From: Sebastes aleutianus | Taxonomy: Eukaryota; Chordata; Actinopteri; Perciformes; Sebastidae | Reading direction: 5' to 3' | DNA: 64,000 bases | Assembly (NCBI GenBank): GCA_916700875.1 | Contig: CAKAKS010000072.1 | Span: 35,796,820 to 35,860,819 of the forward strand | In this document: one piece after another, positions 11,490 through 22,407 of the stretch | How positions within the stretch are numbered: the stretch's first letter is position 1 | How the letters are laid out: every line of letters starts with the position of its first letter | Position numbers and translations under genes: made by a program | The notes under the pieces: model-generated | What the model saw: the letters and a program-made list of their open reading frames with translations, nothing else | Told to the model about the DNA's origin: nothing | Database searches by the model: none

Positions 11490-11770
11490 CAAATGCTCAG
11501 ATCTGATGGGCACAGAGGAAGAATGGATCAGCCTATTCGGCCACTGGCTGGCTACTGGAGCCCAACAAAACCATCTGCCGGGAGTTAAGCGGTGGAGGGG
11601 TGGAAGGAAGGAGGAGAAAGCCCCCCCCTCCCACCCCCACCCAAAGAGCCCAGCTTAAAGCCGCTCTGTAAACGAGGAAAGATGTTTTAATTAGGAAGCA
11701 AGTTCACGCGCGTCTCATTTAAATCACTTTAATGAATAGCTCAGTCAGAGTGGCCTGTGTGCACTGAAAG
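11490..11770. promoter_or_regulatory. candidate conserved regulatory block D
   Basis: Non-repetitive sequence of mixed GC content with TTTTAATTAGGAAGCAAG near 11686 and TTTAATGAATAGCTCAGTC near 11730. Candidate developmental element; low certainty. Confidence 0.25.
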
Positions 11771-11774
11771 GAAA

Positions 11775-12490
11775 GGACGGATGCTGTTTGAAACAAAGGT
11801 GTTTTCTTTGGTTCATGTTTTGTTTTCTCAAGTCCTCCTAACCCTTGTAATTTCAATTCACAGTATAAGCTCCCTTTCAGTTTACTTAGTATTTAAATAT
11901 ATGTAATCTAATACAAACACTGTTGTTTCTTTCTCCTCCAAAGTGTGTCCAATAACATTTAGATTACCCTGAGTATATTCAGCCAGAACACCCAATACAG
12001 TATAATGATCACATGTGTTAAGAGAAAACAATAGTAGCATCAGGCTCTTTAACCCTTTTATTGTTGATTTCCGTAGAGGTAATCTGTTGATTCATGCATA
12101 ATTGTTCCTGAAAGAGATGTGTAAAACCATCCTTAAAATGCTCTGTATTCTGACATATAATTCACAAATTAAGGTATTGATCATAGCGAGGGATGACACT
12201 GGTTAGAGAAATGTAAAGTCTACAAAGCAAAGTAAATCAGTTTTTTGGACATCTTTTCACCGCATCGGCAGCAGTTTCATCACTTTTTGTCCAGTATTCA
12301 ATGAGCAGATAGTGTATGCCTGTAACAGGGTTTCTTTCACAACCATGAGCAGCTCGCTGTACATTATCCTTTACTTATTTGTGATGCTCTTGATCTCCAC
12401 AGTGGATCATCCCGATAACTACAGAGGAGTGGAAAGGGTTTTGATTTTACGATTTCTTTCCTATATCCTACATTTCTATGACTCACTTTA
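11775..12490. other. unassigned intergenic sequence
   Basis: Ordinary AT-rich DNA with no supported gene or repeat. Confidence 0.4.
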
Positions 12491-12493
12491 CTT

Positions 12494-13987
12494 TAAAGAT
12501 GCAGTGTGTCTGTTTGGCGACATCTAGTGGTGAGTTTACAGATTGCCACCAACTGAAAACCGTGTGCCAAGCGCGTAGGAGAACTACGGTGGCCGAAAGC
12601 GAAAACGTGAACAACGCCATCTACTGTCAGCTTCGGATTATTCAACATCCGCTCTCTTACCAGCAAGGGTCCTCTCCTTCAGGATCTCCTGATCGATCGT
12701 AAGTTTGATTTTTTGTGTTTGACTGAAACGTGACAACAACCTAATGACTTTTCACAACTGAATGAATCTACTCCTCCTGGGTTTGTTTACATCTGTCAAC
12801 CCTGTGCCTCTGGCAGAGGGGGAGGTCTTGCGATAAGCTATCGCGAGAAGTGGAAAGTCTTGCCTGTTTCTCTGCCAGTTCACGTCTAATTTGAATCCAT
12901 TGCCTTACAACTGAATGGGCCTACCCCTACTATAGTTGCCACTGTCTATCGTCCACCTAAGCCCAATAAGGATTTTCTTAATGAATGTGATGCTTTTCTT
13001 ACCCATCTTTGCTCATTCTCCCCTACCATAATAATAACTCTCTCTACAGCAAAATCCACTTACTACGCAGGTCTAATCAGCTCAGGTGAAGGGAACACAA
13101 GGGCCCTTTTCACCATGGTTAACAACATACTACGACCACCGGACTCTCTTGCTCCTTATCTGTACTCAACTGCTTATTGTAACACCTTAATGTCATTTTT
13201 TCGTCCTATCTCGAACCTACCTTTTCTATCTAAAATCCTCGAAAAAACAGTTGCATCTCAGGTTCATGCTCACATGTCTGACAATAACCTTTATTAACAA
13301 TTCCAGTCTGGTTTCTGCCCCCTTCACAGCACAGAAACAGCTTTGGTAAAAATCACTAATAACCTCCTCATGGCAGCTGACTCCGGACTGTTATCTATTC
13401 TCATCCTCCTTGATCTGAACACGGCCTTTGACACCATCTCTCACAACATCCTCCTCGACAGACTAGCATCTATTGGAATCACTAACACACCCCTGGACCG
13501 GTTTAAATCACACCTCTCTGTTCGCACTTAGCTCATCCAACTCAAAACTTTCAAATTCCAGCCATTTCCAGTCACTACCGGTGTTCCCCAGGGATCTGTC
13601 CTGGGGCCCCTTTTGTTTATCATTTATCTACTTCCTCTTGGCCGTATCTTCCGTAAATTTAACATCCATTTTCATATCTATGCCGATGACACCCAGCTCT
13701 ACCTGTCAACCAAACCTATTTCCACCCTCCCGCCCACCTCCGTCTCGGAAAGGCGCCCACAAATAAAATGTATTATTATTATTATTATCATTACTGTAGA
13801 AACATGGCAGCCGGCTCTGTGGAGAGGACTCGCTCCCTAGGTAGATATAAACAGCTCATTCTAAGGTAATAAAAACACAATGATTCTTATTTTCAGGTGA
13901 TTAGACACTAAAGAAAACATACTGATTAATATTATATTCCATTTCTGCCAATAAATCCCCCTAAATTCTACACACTGTTTCTTTAAA
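12494..13987 (+). mobile_element. MITE family A, copy 2, split by a LINE
   Basis: Left part about 12494-12690 begins AAAGATGCAGTGTGTC and matches the outer part of the copy at 26422-26896 (TAGTGGTGAG, GTGTGCCAAGCGCG). Right part about 13794-13987 resumes with CTGTAGAAACATGGCAG, then CAGCTCATTCTAAGGTAA, and ends CTACACACTGTTTCTTTAA. An L2-like LINE occupies the middle, so the MITE is older than the LINE. Confidence 0.8.
12690..13793 (+). pseudogene. L2-like LINE fragment, endonuclease plus RT, broken
   Basis: Translation across frames gives an AP-endonuclease section near 12715-13020 (ASGRGGGLAISYREKWK, TVATVYRPPKPNKDFLNE) and a reverse transcriptase section near 13195-13730. RT landmarks are FRPISNLPFLSKILEK, SGFCPLHSTETALVK, DLNTAFDTISH, GVPQGSVLGPLLF and the catalytic YADDTQLYLS. 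In-frame stops interrupt it (after DNNLY at about 13296 and after SVRT near 13529), and the part between the two domains is deleted. It ends in an (ATT)n tail at about 13772-13793, typical of the family. Not functional. Confidence 0.85.
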
Positions 13988-14222
13988 TGTCTTATTTAGA
14001 TGCTCAGGTGATTCAAAGTCAGAAGTGTATTCTTAATAAATCCCCTCTTTTAGGAACTATGATGCTACAAGAACCCTTTTAAAGTCTGACAGTTTTTCAT
14101 CCAGAAGTGAACATCATTGATATACAGTAGTTCTTTTAGGAATTGATTCTTAAAGCTGTTTTCAGTGATGAACACTCATGTGGATAACCTTTCACACAGC
14201 TCCGATATTCAATAAAATCCGG
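13988..14222. other. unassigned intergenic sequence
   Basis: Nothing recognisable. Confidence 0.35.
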
Positions 14223-14634
14223 TTAAAGGGGACATATGCTCATTTCCAGGTTCATTCTTGTATTTCTAGAGCATGTTTACATGCTTTACATTTTTCACAT
14301 ACTGTCTGTCTGAATATACCTGTATTCACCCTCTGTCTGAGACGCTCCGTTTTAGTGCCTGTCTCTTTAAAAAGCCTAGTCTGCTCTGATTGGCTTGTAA
14401 GAAAAATATGGTGCACCTTTGCAAAGGTAGATCTCAAGCTGTGGGCGATATATTCTAATGAGCCTGCATGTGACATAGGAAGGGGAGCCAAATCTGAATG
14501 GCTTGTTGAATCACATGTTTTCTGATCTAGACAGCCCACAAAAAACTGACTGGGTTGTCTTATTTCACAGTTTGTGAGTTGGTAGGAACTTCAGATACCC
14601 AAATGTATGTGTACAAGCATGATCCCCTTTAAAC
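14223..14634 (+). mobile_element. MITE family I, copy 1
   Basis: Starts TTAAAGGGGACATATGCTCA and ends GCATGATCCCCTTTAAA, an inverted match at the termini. The internal landmarks CATACTGTCTGTCTGAATAT and AAATATGGTGCACCTTTGCA recur in reverse orientation at 39000-39305. Confidence 0.75.
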
Positions 14635-14819
14635 ATAACATTTATTACACTCTCACTATACAGTAACGGAGCCACTGAACTGTGGATAATCACTTAAACT
14701 TCAATATTGTGGTTGGTATATTATTGGAGGAATCAAAATGATCGTGGTATTAAGGCATTTTCTCATTTACTCTACAGTTAAAGTTCAATTCTCTTTATTT
14801 TAGAGCCATTTTTCTTGCA

Positions 14820-15250
14820 GCCTTTTTTGTGTTAGTCATGACAGCATGCAGCCGATGGCACGCAGCCAAAATGACAGGACAGTTTAAGCAATTAATGCTC
14901 AAAGATATCAGCCAGTGAGTGAACTCATTTCAGATAAACTGCCAGTCCACCAAGCACAGCCTTATGATACCCTCTGGAATATCCCATCCTAACATATGCC
15001 TAATTGTTTACTACTGCTTGTTTACATAAATACAAAATGTTACAGGGGAGGAGGGATAGAGGGGGAAGGGGTGGGGGGGGAGTCAGTACACTATGAGACA
15101 GAGCCGCAGAATTAATAACAATTTGTGGCAGATAATTACTTATCAATTAAAGCTGTTATCCTGCCTAATTAGGCAACGTTCATTAAATTCAGCCAATTTA
15201 AACCTTAATCAAAGTTAGCAGGGCCTGACAGCTGAGCAGGGATCAGTGGA
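14820..15250. promoter_or_regulatory. candidate conserved regulatory block E
   Basis: Non-repetitive AT-rich sequence holding a perfect 12-bp palindrome GCCTAATTAGGC at 15163-15174, with a TAATTA core that could bind a homeodomain dimer. Nearby are GATAATTACTTATCAATTAAAG and several other TAAT sites. Candidate enhancer; conservation not testable here. Confidence 0.35.
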
Positions 15251-15276
15251 GGAGCGCCCCCCAGTGGAGGAGAGGG

Positions 15277-15278
<2 letters not shown>

Positions 15279-15361
<83 letters not shown>
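15279..15361. repeat. (GT)n microsatellite
   Basis: About 40 GT units with one GC interruption. Confidence 0.95.
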
Positions 15362-15362
<1 letters not shown>

Positions 15363-15479
15363 CAGTTTTCAGTTGTATTTATTATTTTTTTATTTTGTAT
15401 TTTATTTTGTATTGTTCTAAGACAGAGTAAGAATTAATGGCTTTTTCATTTTTACATTTCCCATTATTATGATTATTAT

Positions 15480-15487
15480 GATTATTG

Positions 15488-15546
<59 letters not shown>

Positions 15547-15669
15547 ATGATAATTATTATTATTATTATTATTATAAGAAGTACTAAGATCCTTTACTGA
15601 AGTAAAAGCAGTAATACTACAAAGTAAATAGTCTGTTAAAAGTAAAAGTACTCAGATTGGGCCTTTCCA

Positions 15670-15709
<40 letters not shown>

Positions 15710-15850
15710 GAAGTAGTAGTAGAAAAATAAATTCTGAGATCCTTTGCTGAAGTAAAAATAATAATACTTCAAAATAAGTGATCTGTTACAAGTAAAAGTA
15801 CTCAGATTGGGCCTTTCCAAATATTATTATAGAAATATTATTATTTTATT
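15480..15850. repeat. (ATT)n microsatellites with duplicated repeat segment
   Basis: Two ATT runs (about 15480-15573 and 15670-15710), each followed by the same roughly 90-bp segment (GAAGTAAAAGCAGTAATACT to TACTCAGATTGGGCCTTTCC). The segment belongs to the common fish GTATTCAGATCCTTTACTTAAG repeat. Further pieces occur around 16620-16660, 17420-17515, 41255-41330 and 42690-43015. Confidence 0.7.
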
Positions 15851-15854
15851 GTTG

Positions 15855-16800
15855 ATGGACTAATGTGTAAGACAATACGATTTTACTTATTCTGTCAAAT
15901 AAATGTAGAAGAGTAAAAAGTGCATTATTATTTCCTTTCAGTGTTTCAATCAAATGGAAATATTAAAGTAAAGCATGGCCAGGTTAACCTGCTGGGGGCC
16001 CTGGGCCCCACATTAACCCCCCAGTCCTCCCACTATCTGGGGGATATGGGAACATTACATGGCCCAAGGTTTGCTATGAGGCAATTTGACTTAACATAAA
16101 CATATTAAAGTGGGAAAATGTGCCAGTTTCAGCACAATATCAGCTGAAATAATGAGACTAGATTTTGATCCAGACAGGACCTGAAGGTCGGGTGATAAAG
16201 TTGGACCCACATGAATCTTATCAGCTGATATTTTGATTTGGTAATACACACATTATGCACATTCCCAAAAAAGTGACAGTTAATAAAGTTACCTGGAGAT
16301 CCACTGATATGTAAAACATTAAAGTTACTCCAAACTTGTAGTTTCAAGTTTTTTAGTTTTACTTTAAAACTATGACCAGGTGCAAGTAAAGGTGTATGGA
16401 AACAACAGTTAATAAATACCAGTGTGTCAGTTAGGCTGATGATGTCACAGACCTAAACTTAACTTAAACGTTTCAAGCTTTGGTATCAATATATCAACAC
16501 CCAGAATTTGATGTGTTACTTTATCTTACTAGACTCTACCCTAATAAAATAACTGAAAAACAATTACCACACAATGAACCTGTGGGGCCCTGTAGTAGTT
16601 GCTCCCTTTGTCTTAAAAAGTGTACTGACGTACAGTATTTTAGTAAATGTACTGAGTCAGTACATTTACTCTACATCTATCCGTCTGTCTGTCTGTCTAT
16701 CTATCTGCCAGGGGGTCTGTGAGAAGCTTTCAGATCCATTCATTTAAATTATCATGTAATTTTTTCTTTTTACAAAAGGCTTCATAGTTCAACAAATAAT
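15855..16800. other. unassigned intergenic sequence
   Basis: Mostly unremarkable DNA with a short TCTG/TCTA simple repeat at 16680-16707. No gene seen. Confidence 0.4.
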
Positions 16801-16819
16801 ATTTAAATCTACACTTTCA

Positions 16820-17180
16820 ACAAGGACACCGCTGTTCGTGTCCCGTGTAAAACCAAAATTAAAAGTTGACCTTACGTTGTTTTCCGCAACGTTGTTTGAA
16901 GAAAGAAAGTCTGCTAAGGGCGGTTGTTATTTATTTACGTAGTTACGTTACGTTACGTAGTTACGTTATTATTTTAACACAAACCTTGATGTTTTTTCTA
17001 ACCTTAACCAAGTAGTTTTGTTCCATAAACCTAACCAATCGTTTCACAACGTTAACCACGTTTCATTGAGCGTGATACGAGGATGATATGAAATGTAATT
17101 ATGAAACTTTTTTTGATTCAGAAACATTGACATTCAACGTATCCCGTGGTTTGCAGAAACGTACAATACCAAAACATTTT
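16820..17180. repeat. fragment of repeat family B
   Basis: Contains GTGTCCCGTGTAAAACCAA, a TACGTTACGTAG simple stretch and CTAACCTTAACCAAGTAG. These match themes in the family B copies at 41350-42685 and 63350-63840. Confidence 0.45.
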
Positions 17181-17569
17181 TATATGACTGGGTTGGTATA
17201 GTGGTTCATAGTTCTAATGTAACGAATGTATAACTCTTACAATCTGCAAATATGTTTAATACTTGTCTACTGTCTTTCTAATATATGTATCTTGTGTTGT
17301 TCTTTCACATAACTGAGACAATAGAAGTGTAAAACGTATATGTCAAATTATTCCTCGGAACATACATGAAGAGGTCCCCGGTATATTGTCTATCTTGTAA
17401 GGTAGGAACCTCTGGCCTAATGGAGTAAAAGTACGAGGTAGCAGAAAATGGGAATACTGAAGTAAATACTTCAAATACTTATAAGTGCAGTACTTGAGTA
17501 AAAAGTTACTTTCCAGCAATTAAATATATAATTTTTTACAAAAGCCATCATAAAAATCTCCCCTTGTGC

Positions 17570-17835
17570 ACACAGAGGTGTGACCCTCCTCCACCTTCTG
17601 CTCCACCCCGTCAGCTCTTCACTTCCAAGAACTGTTTTGGCCAATTGTCAACAGCACGCGCTTCTCGGGGCGCCTCGGCACGAGGAACGAGTTAATTAAT
17701 ATTGGCTCTTGTTTGGTCGAGTTAATGAATGAGTGAATTATGCACCTCTGGGACACCGCCTCCCCGATCGGTTTAAATTATCCCCCGCACCCCCTCTGCC
17801 GACATTGTCCTCCAATTTCCCCACTCTGATCCTGC
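17570..17835. promoter_or_regulatory. candidate conserved regulatory block F
   Basis: Non-repetitive, moderately GC-rich sequence with GAGTTAATTAATATTGGCTC and CGAGTTAATGAATGAGTGAATTATGC. A long CA repeat follows directly. Candidate element only. Confidence 0.3.
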
Positions 17836-17867
17836 ACTGATGGGGTCCCTGTCACCAACCAGACCAC

Positions 17868-17885
17868 CACACACACACAAACACA

Positions 17886-17949
<64 letters not shown>

Positions 17950-17990
17950 GCGCACAAACACACACGCACACACACGTAGGCCGAGGCTAC
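17868..17990. repeat. (CA)n microsatellite
   Basis: About 75 bp of pure CA plus imperfect flanks; His-Thr or Val-Cys ORFs over it are artefacts. Confidence 0.95.
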
Positions 17991-18049
17991 CCCTGCCGTC
18001 TCCATCTGTCTGTCTTTGTCCTGCTCGGGTGTATTTTAGCTCTTTGTCT

Positions 18050-18196
18050 CCAGCACATTTATTGACGCCTTTTTTTTTAATTCAACGCTTCTGTTCGACC
18101 TCGCATCGTCAGCTCAGGGTGGCAAATAACTTCCATCCCATTAACTCGTTTGAGAGGGGAGGCTAGTCAAACAAAGCTGGGCCGCAATCTGATCCT

Positions 18197-18229
<33 letters not shown>

Positions 18230-18560
18230 ACGCACGGTCCTGTTGGTCAGAGAGGAGAAAAAAAAGATCCATATTATTTGCATTAAAAGCCTCGCACCGT
18301 GAAATTCATTTATAATTACAAAGCGGGGTGCTGTGTGTGTTATGCAGATCAGGGACATGTGTGTGTGTGTGTGTGTGTATGTGTGTGGAGTGAATGGCTC
18401 GGATTGGTTATTTTGTGATATGCTAACACGGAATGTATGGTGACAGATTGCAATTATCCCGTTATTGTAATTGTCAAAGTCAATTCACTGCAGGCTGCAT
18501 GAACACGACCTGGGATTTACATATGACTCACATTTGACCATTTTTTTTAAACCTGCAGTA
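18050..18560. promoter_or_regulatory. candidate conserved regulatory block G with CA/GT runs
   Basis: Non-repetitive pieces separated by a CA run (18196-18236) and a GT run (18355-18388). Motif-like stretches include CATTTATAATTACAAAG and GATTGCAATTATCCCGTTATTG. Candidate enhancer; inferred. Confidence 0.3.
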
Positions 18561-19165
18561 GGCAGAATGTTTTTGGCATCAGTGGGCAAAAATTCCATAA
18601 TAACCTTTCAGCATAAGTGTTCTGAGAGATAACTACACTTCTGCACCTCCTCATGGCTCTGTTTACAGGCTTTAAAAAATAGCTGTGATGGGAGACTTTG
18701 GCCAATCACAGCGTTCCTATTGGCTGTGATCCAGCCGGTGGGCGGTGCTTGATATTTCATCAACTGATCTCAATATTGCTGCCGGGTCAGAAACTTTCTC
18801 ATTGTACAGCTAAACAGTACACTACAAGATGTTTCTGAAAACATTTGAGGCCAGAAATAGGCATTACAGTAACAGAATTTTAATTCATATTTGATCCTCG
18901 CTGCCTAGTTTGACCGTTTGATCGGAGTTTGTGAGTGATTGACAGCTGCTCAGAGACGACAGGTTCCTGCTCGACTCTTATTGGTTGTTTTCCTCCAGTT
19001 TGTGAAATCTTGCAGATGCCATTAGGAGCATCGGAGGACACCGGAGGACACAGAGGCACATGAGTTTTTTCAGATTACCTGTCTCATGCACTACTGTCAG
19101 GATGTAGCGACCGTTTTATTTAATCATATTTGCTCCAATTCTACCTATTGCTGCTTTAAGTCTAG
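18547..19165. mobile_element. MITE family D
   Basis: Left terminus TTAAACCTGCAGTAGGCAGAA, right terminus TTCTACCTATTGCTGCTTTAA; these are inverted copies with a few mismatches. No ORF is present. It resembles the abundant hAT-type non-autonomous elements of fish with AAGCTGCAGTAGGTAGAA ends. Confidence 0.8.
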
Positions 19166-19169
19166 TTTT

Positions 19170-21160
19170 AAAACAGTCTGTGCTTTAACAAACACACATC
19201 TGGCTGTCACCTCAGGATACACGATGACATGATGAAGGTTGTTTATTTATTAATGATGTAATAAGTGTAGATTTTATCTGTTATGAAATGAACATAATGC
19301 GTTTTAGCATCTGGTAAAAGTAATGATTTAAATTTTTTGTCCTATTAAGAGAAGATTCTGCAAAACAGTTGCACTAACTGGCTGAAAATATGCAGTAAAT
19401 CTATGATAAAGCTGTTGACTGTGAGTTTAAGTGTCATCACTGACCTGCAGTGATGGGTGACATCCTTATTATAAGACTTAGGCTAGTTATCTGAAATAAT
19501 AGTCTATCTCTATTTAATTATACCCCCGCGACAACATAGTCGATGGTTTATAGCGCTCCGCGTGTCCATACTTCAATCCGTTCGTCCTTCTGTCCGTTCA
19601 CGTGTCACACTTTCGTTTCTGGAGCAGAACTCTGAAACTATTTAACTTAGGAACTTCAAATTTGGTATGATGGTTGACATTGTGATGTAGTTGTGCCTTT
19701 TGGGGGTTAGAAGTCCAGGGTGCCCAACATTTTTGAAATTTGGGCCAAAAACTGTGTTTTGAGACGTCAATTTCGTTTCAGGACTAGATCTCATTCCATT
19801 ATTTCCAAAAGGGCAAAACCTTTGGCCCTCAAGCAGTGAGCATGGCTCACATACCCCTGCTCACTTTTGCCTTGTTGTCAAACAAGCTATGGGCCTATAC
19901 TGAGTATCCCGTATGTGTGTGACGAGGAGGTCATTGAGTTAAAAGGCCCCTAAAATATCTCAGTGTTTTCACTTACTGTATGCGCCGCTCATCCTCATGG
20001 ACCTCCAGCGCCCCTGTGTGGTGAACAAGGCACAGAGCAGGTACTCTCTGCATCTCTGTGTACACTGCAAGACCAAAAGCATAATAATAAGAATAATTGC
20101 ATTTATATACTTAAATATATCAGTAATTTAACAGTAACAAAATAATTTAAACATGGCCATCTTATCATAGACGATTCTTGATTATGAGCAGAAGCAAAAG
20201 ACATTTTCATTCCAAACAACACAGCGTTTCCTTTCACTGAGCATCAACTAGAGAAAGAGGGGAACAGATCAGTGACAGCAGCTGACTACTTGCTGAGCAA
20301 AGTATGTTGCCTACAATATTTTATCCATGCTTTCATTATTACTATCATTGAATGTATAAAAAGATAAGGTATGCACTGACTGATACAAAGAATGAAATGT
20401 TTTGCCTCAATCCTTTTCACACCACCAAAAATAACAGTGCAGTGCACACATCACACTATAGATGGCGACTTCCTTATTATGCACAGTTTGTAGTTGTTTG
20501 ATTAAAAACAACTGTATTTAGTAAAATGCACCATGTGAGGGCAATATAAAACAAAAATAATAAAGGTGATAGCCCCCTCTACAGGACAGGATCACAAAAT
20601 GACATATAACGCAGGACGTGCTTAATATTTGCAAACTAATTTGCAAATAATCAAATTACTAAAAAGCAACTGACCTACAGTAACCCTGCAGGGCTTTTGG
20701 GGACCCTGACAGTTTGCACTCTAATCTATCTTTGAGTGCAGTCTTCAGCTCTAAAACCCTCAAAGATAAAAGTGTGTTTCTGACACGTCGACGTGGTTGT
20801 AGGATAGTTTCCATCTCCTCAGCCTGACAGGTGGCAGCAGTCTCTGGCTTTATCGGAAATCCACTACAGCTGTATCTTTAAACATCTGCTGGTTCTCCTT
20901 CACTGAGCAGACATCACTACCCTGATGGCTTAACAGAGGTGGCATGTGACAATCTTAGACACCCTGCTGATTCATCCCAAAATAGAACAAAAATTTATGA
21001 AAAAGTACATAAAAGTGACAGCATTTTCTGTTTTGGGCCCGTCAGTCACCATGGGTCACAAAACAAAGTGAAAATGTGAATTCTGTTGGAGTCCCTCTGT
21101 TTACTTTTATGCATAGTTTCCTAATTTAAAGATTAATTCATTAGTTTTGTTTAAGTGTTT
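19170..21160. other. unassigned intergenic sequence
   Basis: About 2 kb with no supported gene. The segment at 19550-19840 (GAGCAGAACTCTGAAACTAT, AACTTCAAATTTGGTATGA) reads like a degraded repeat. The rest shows no structure I can name. Confidence 0.4.
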
Positions 21161-21164
21161 TGTT

Positions 21165-21500
21165 TTATCTAATTGTTTATTTTTTATCTTATTTTATTAA
21201 GTGTTTTATTTTCCATCTTATGTTATGCTTTATATGTATTCTATTTCATATTATTTTTATCTATTGTTTCTTTTTTATCTTATTTTATCAAGTGATTATT
21301 TTCCATCTTATGTTATGCATTGTATGTATTCTATGTCATATTATTTTTTTCTAATTGTTTATTTTTATCTTATTTTATTAGGTGTTTTATTTTCCATCTT
21401 ATGTTATGCTTTGTGTTTTTTATTTCATCCTATTTTTAATTTTTATCTTATTTTATCAACTGTTTTATTTCCCCTGTTTTATGTTCATTCTATGTTTATT
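21165..21500. repeat. T-rich minisatellite, unit about 95-100 bp
   Basis: Three to four imperfect copies of a unit built on TTTTATTTTCCATCTTATG, TTATGCTTTATATGTATTC and TATCTTATTTTATCAAG. The Phe/Ile/Leu-rich ORFs reading through it are a by-product. Confidence 0.85.
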
Positions 21501-21755
21501 TTGCATCATTATAAAGCACTTTGTGCTGCATATTATGCACATTGAATTAGAATGACATAAATGGGTTTATTGACTCATCTTTCTATAAACATAATGAAGC
21601 TTAGCTTCGCACAAACACTGGCCAGGGGGAACAGCTAGCTAACCTCTGTTACAAAGGTAACAAAAATCCGCCTACCAACACATCTAAAGCTCTTTAAACA
21701 ACACCTTAAATCTTGTTTGTTTAATCTGTACACAAACTGAAATGTAAAGAATGAA

Positions 21756-21851
21756 ACTCTGGGTAGTTGCCAGGCAACCAGAGCATCCAGGAAGTGAGTC
21801 TGGACTCTGGGTAGTTGCCAGGCAACCAGAGCATCCAGGAACCAAAAGTCC
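21756..21851. repeat. 48-bp tandem duplication carrying RFX-type palindromes
   Basis: Two near-identical 48-bp copies starting at ACTCTGGGTAGTTGCC. Each contains GTTGCCAGGCAAC (21766-21778 and 21814-21826), an inverted repeat with one central base that resembles an X-box, the site of RFX factors. It lies about 600 bp upstream of the ubinuclein start codon. Confidence 0.8.
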
Positions 21852-21989
21852 TTCAAACAGCAAACTGTCGGTTTTATTCTTCTGTTTTTGTGTTAATTAT
21901 TCGTGAGTTTCAGAGGTACAGGTAGGTGGATTTGTTTTCATTGTTTGTGCTAAACTAAGCCAAAGAGTATAAAGACACTCTGGTGTTAT

Positions 21990-22110
21990 TTATTTTTTTA
22001 AAGAGCCGCTGCCGCCATTTCTTTTACCGGAAACCGCTTATTTTATTTATAATATTTTATCGTTCAACACAGGCAATTTCGGTAGAATATGACTATAGAA
22101 TAAAAACAAC
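21990..22110. repeat. fragment of repeat family E
   Basis: Contains ATTTATAATATTTTATCGTTCAACACAGG and CGGTAGAATATGACTATAGAATA, which match the family E copies at 47328-47540 and 60045-60300. Confidence 0.5.
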
Positions 22111-22269
22111 ATTTTAATTGTGTTAGTAGCCTAAACTTATTTAAATGTGTTTCATTAATGTAAATAACATGGATAAAAGAATACACTCTTATAGGCCTAT
22201 TAAACTGATATTATGTATGACTGGTATTTCAACATATATTCACCTGGTATTGGCTGCAGCTCAGTGCAG

Positions 22270-22407
22270 AGGTGATTCACCTGGTGACGTCAGCGCACAC
22301 ACACACACCTGCATCAACTTGTTCTTAATGAAGCCCTTCATGTCTCGTTGAAACACACACAGCCGCACAGAGAGTCTGCTGCTGCTGCTGTGTTTGTCCT
22401 GTTGTTG
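22270..22407 (+). promoter_or_regulatory. candidate ubn1 promoter and 5' UTR
   Basis: A perfect CRE palindrome TGACGTCA lies at 22285-22292, 115 bp upstream of the start codon, followed by a short CA run and a (CTG)n stretch before the ATG. No TATA box is evident. The start site is not determinable. Confidence 0.45.

Noticed and set aside
13115..13840. RT-like ORFs as a host gene
   Set aside because: They are parts of a decayed L2-like LINE with stops and a deletion.
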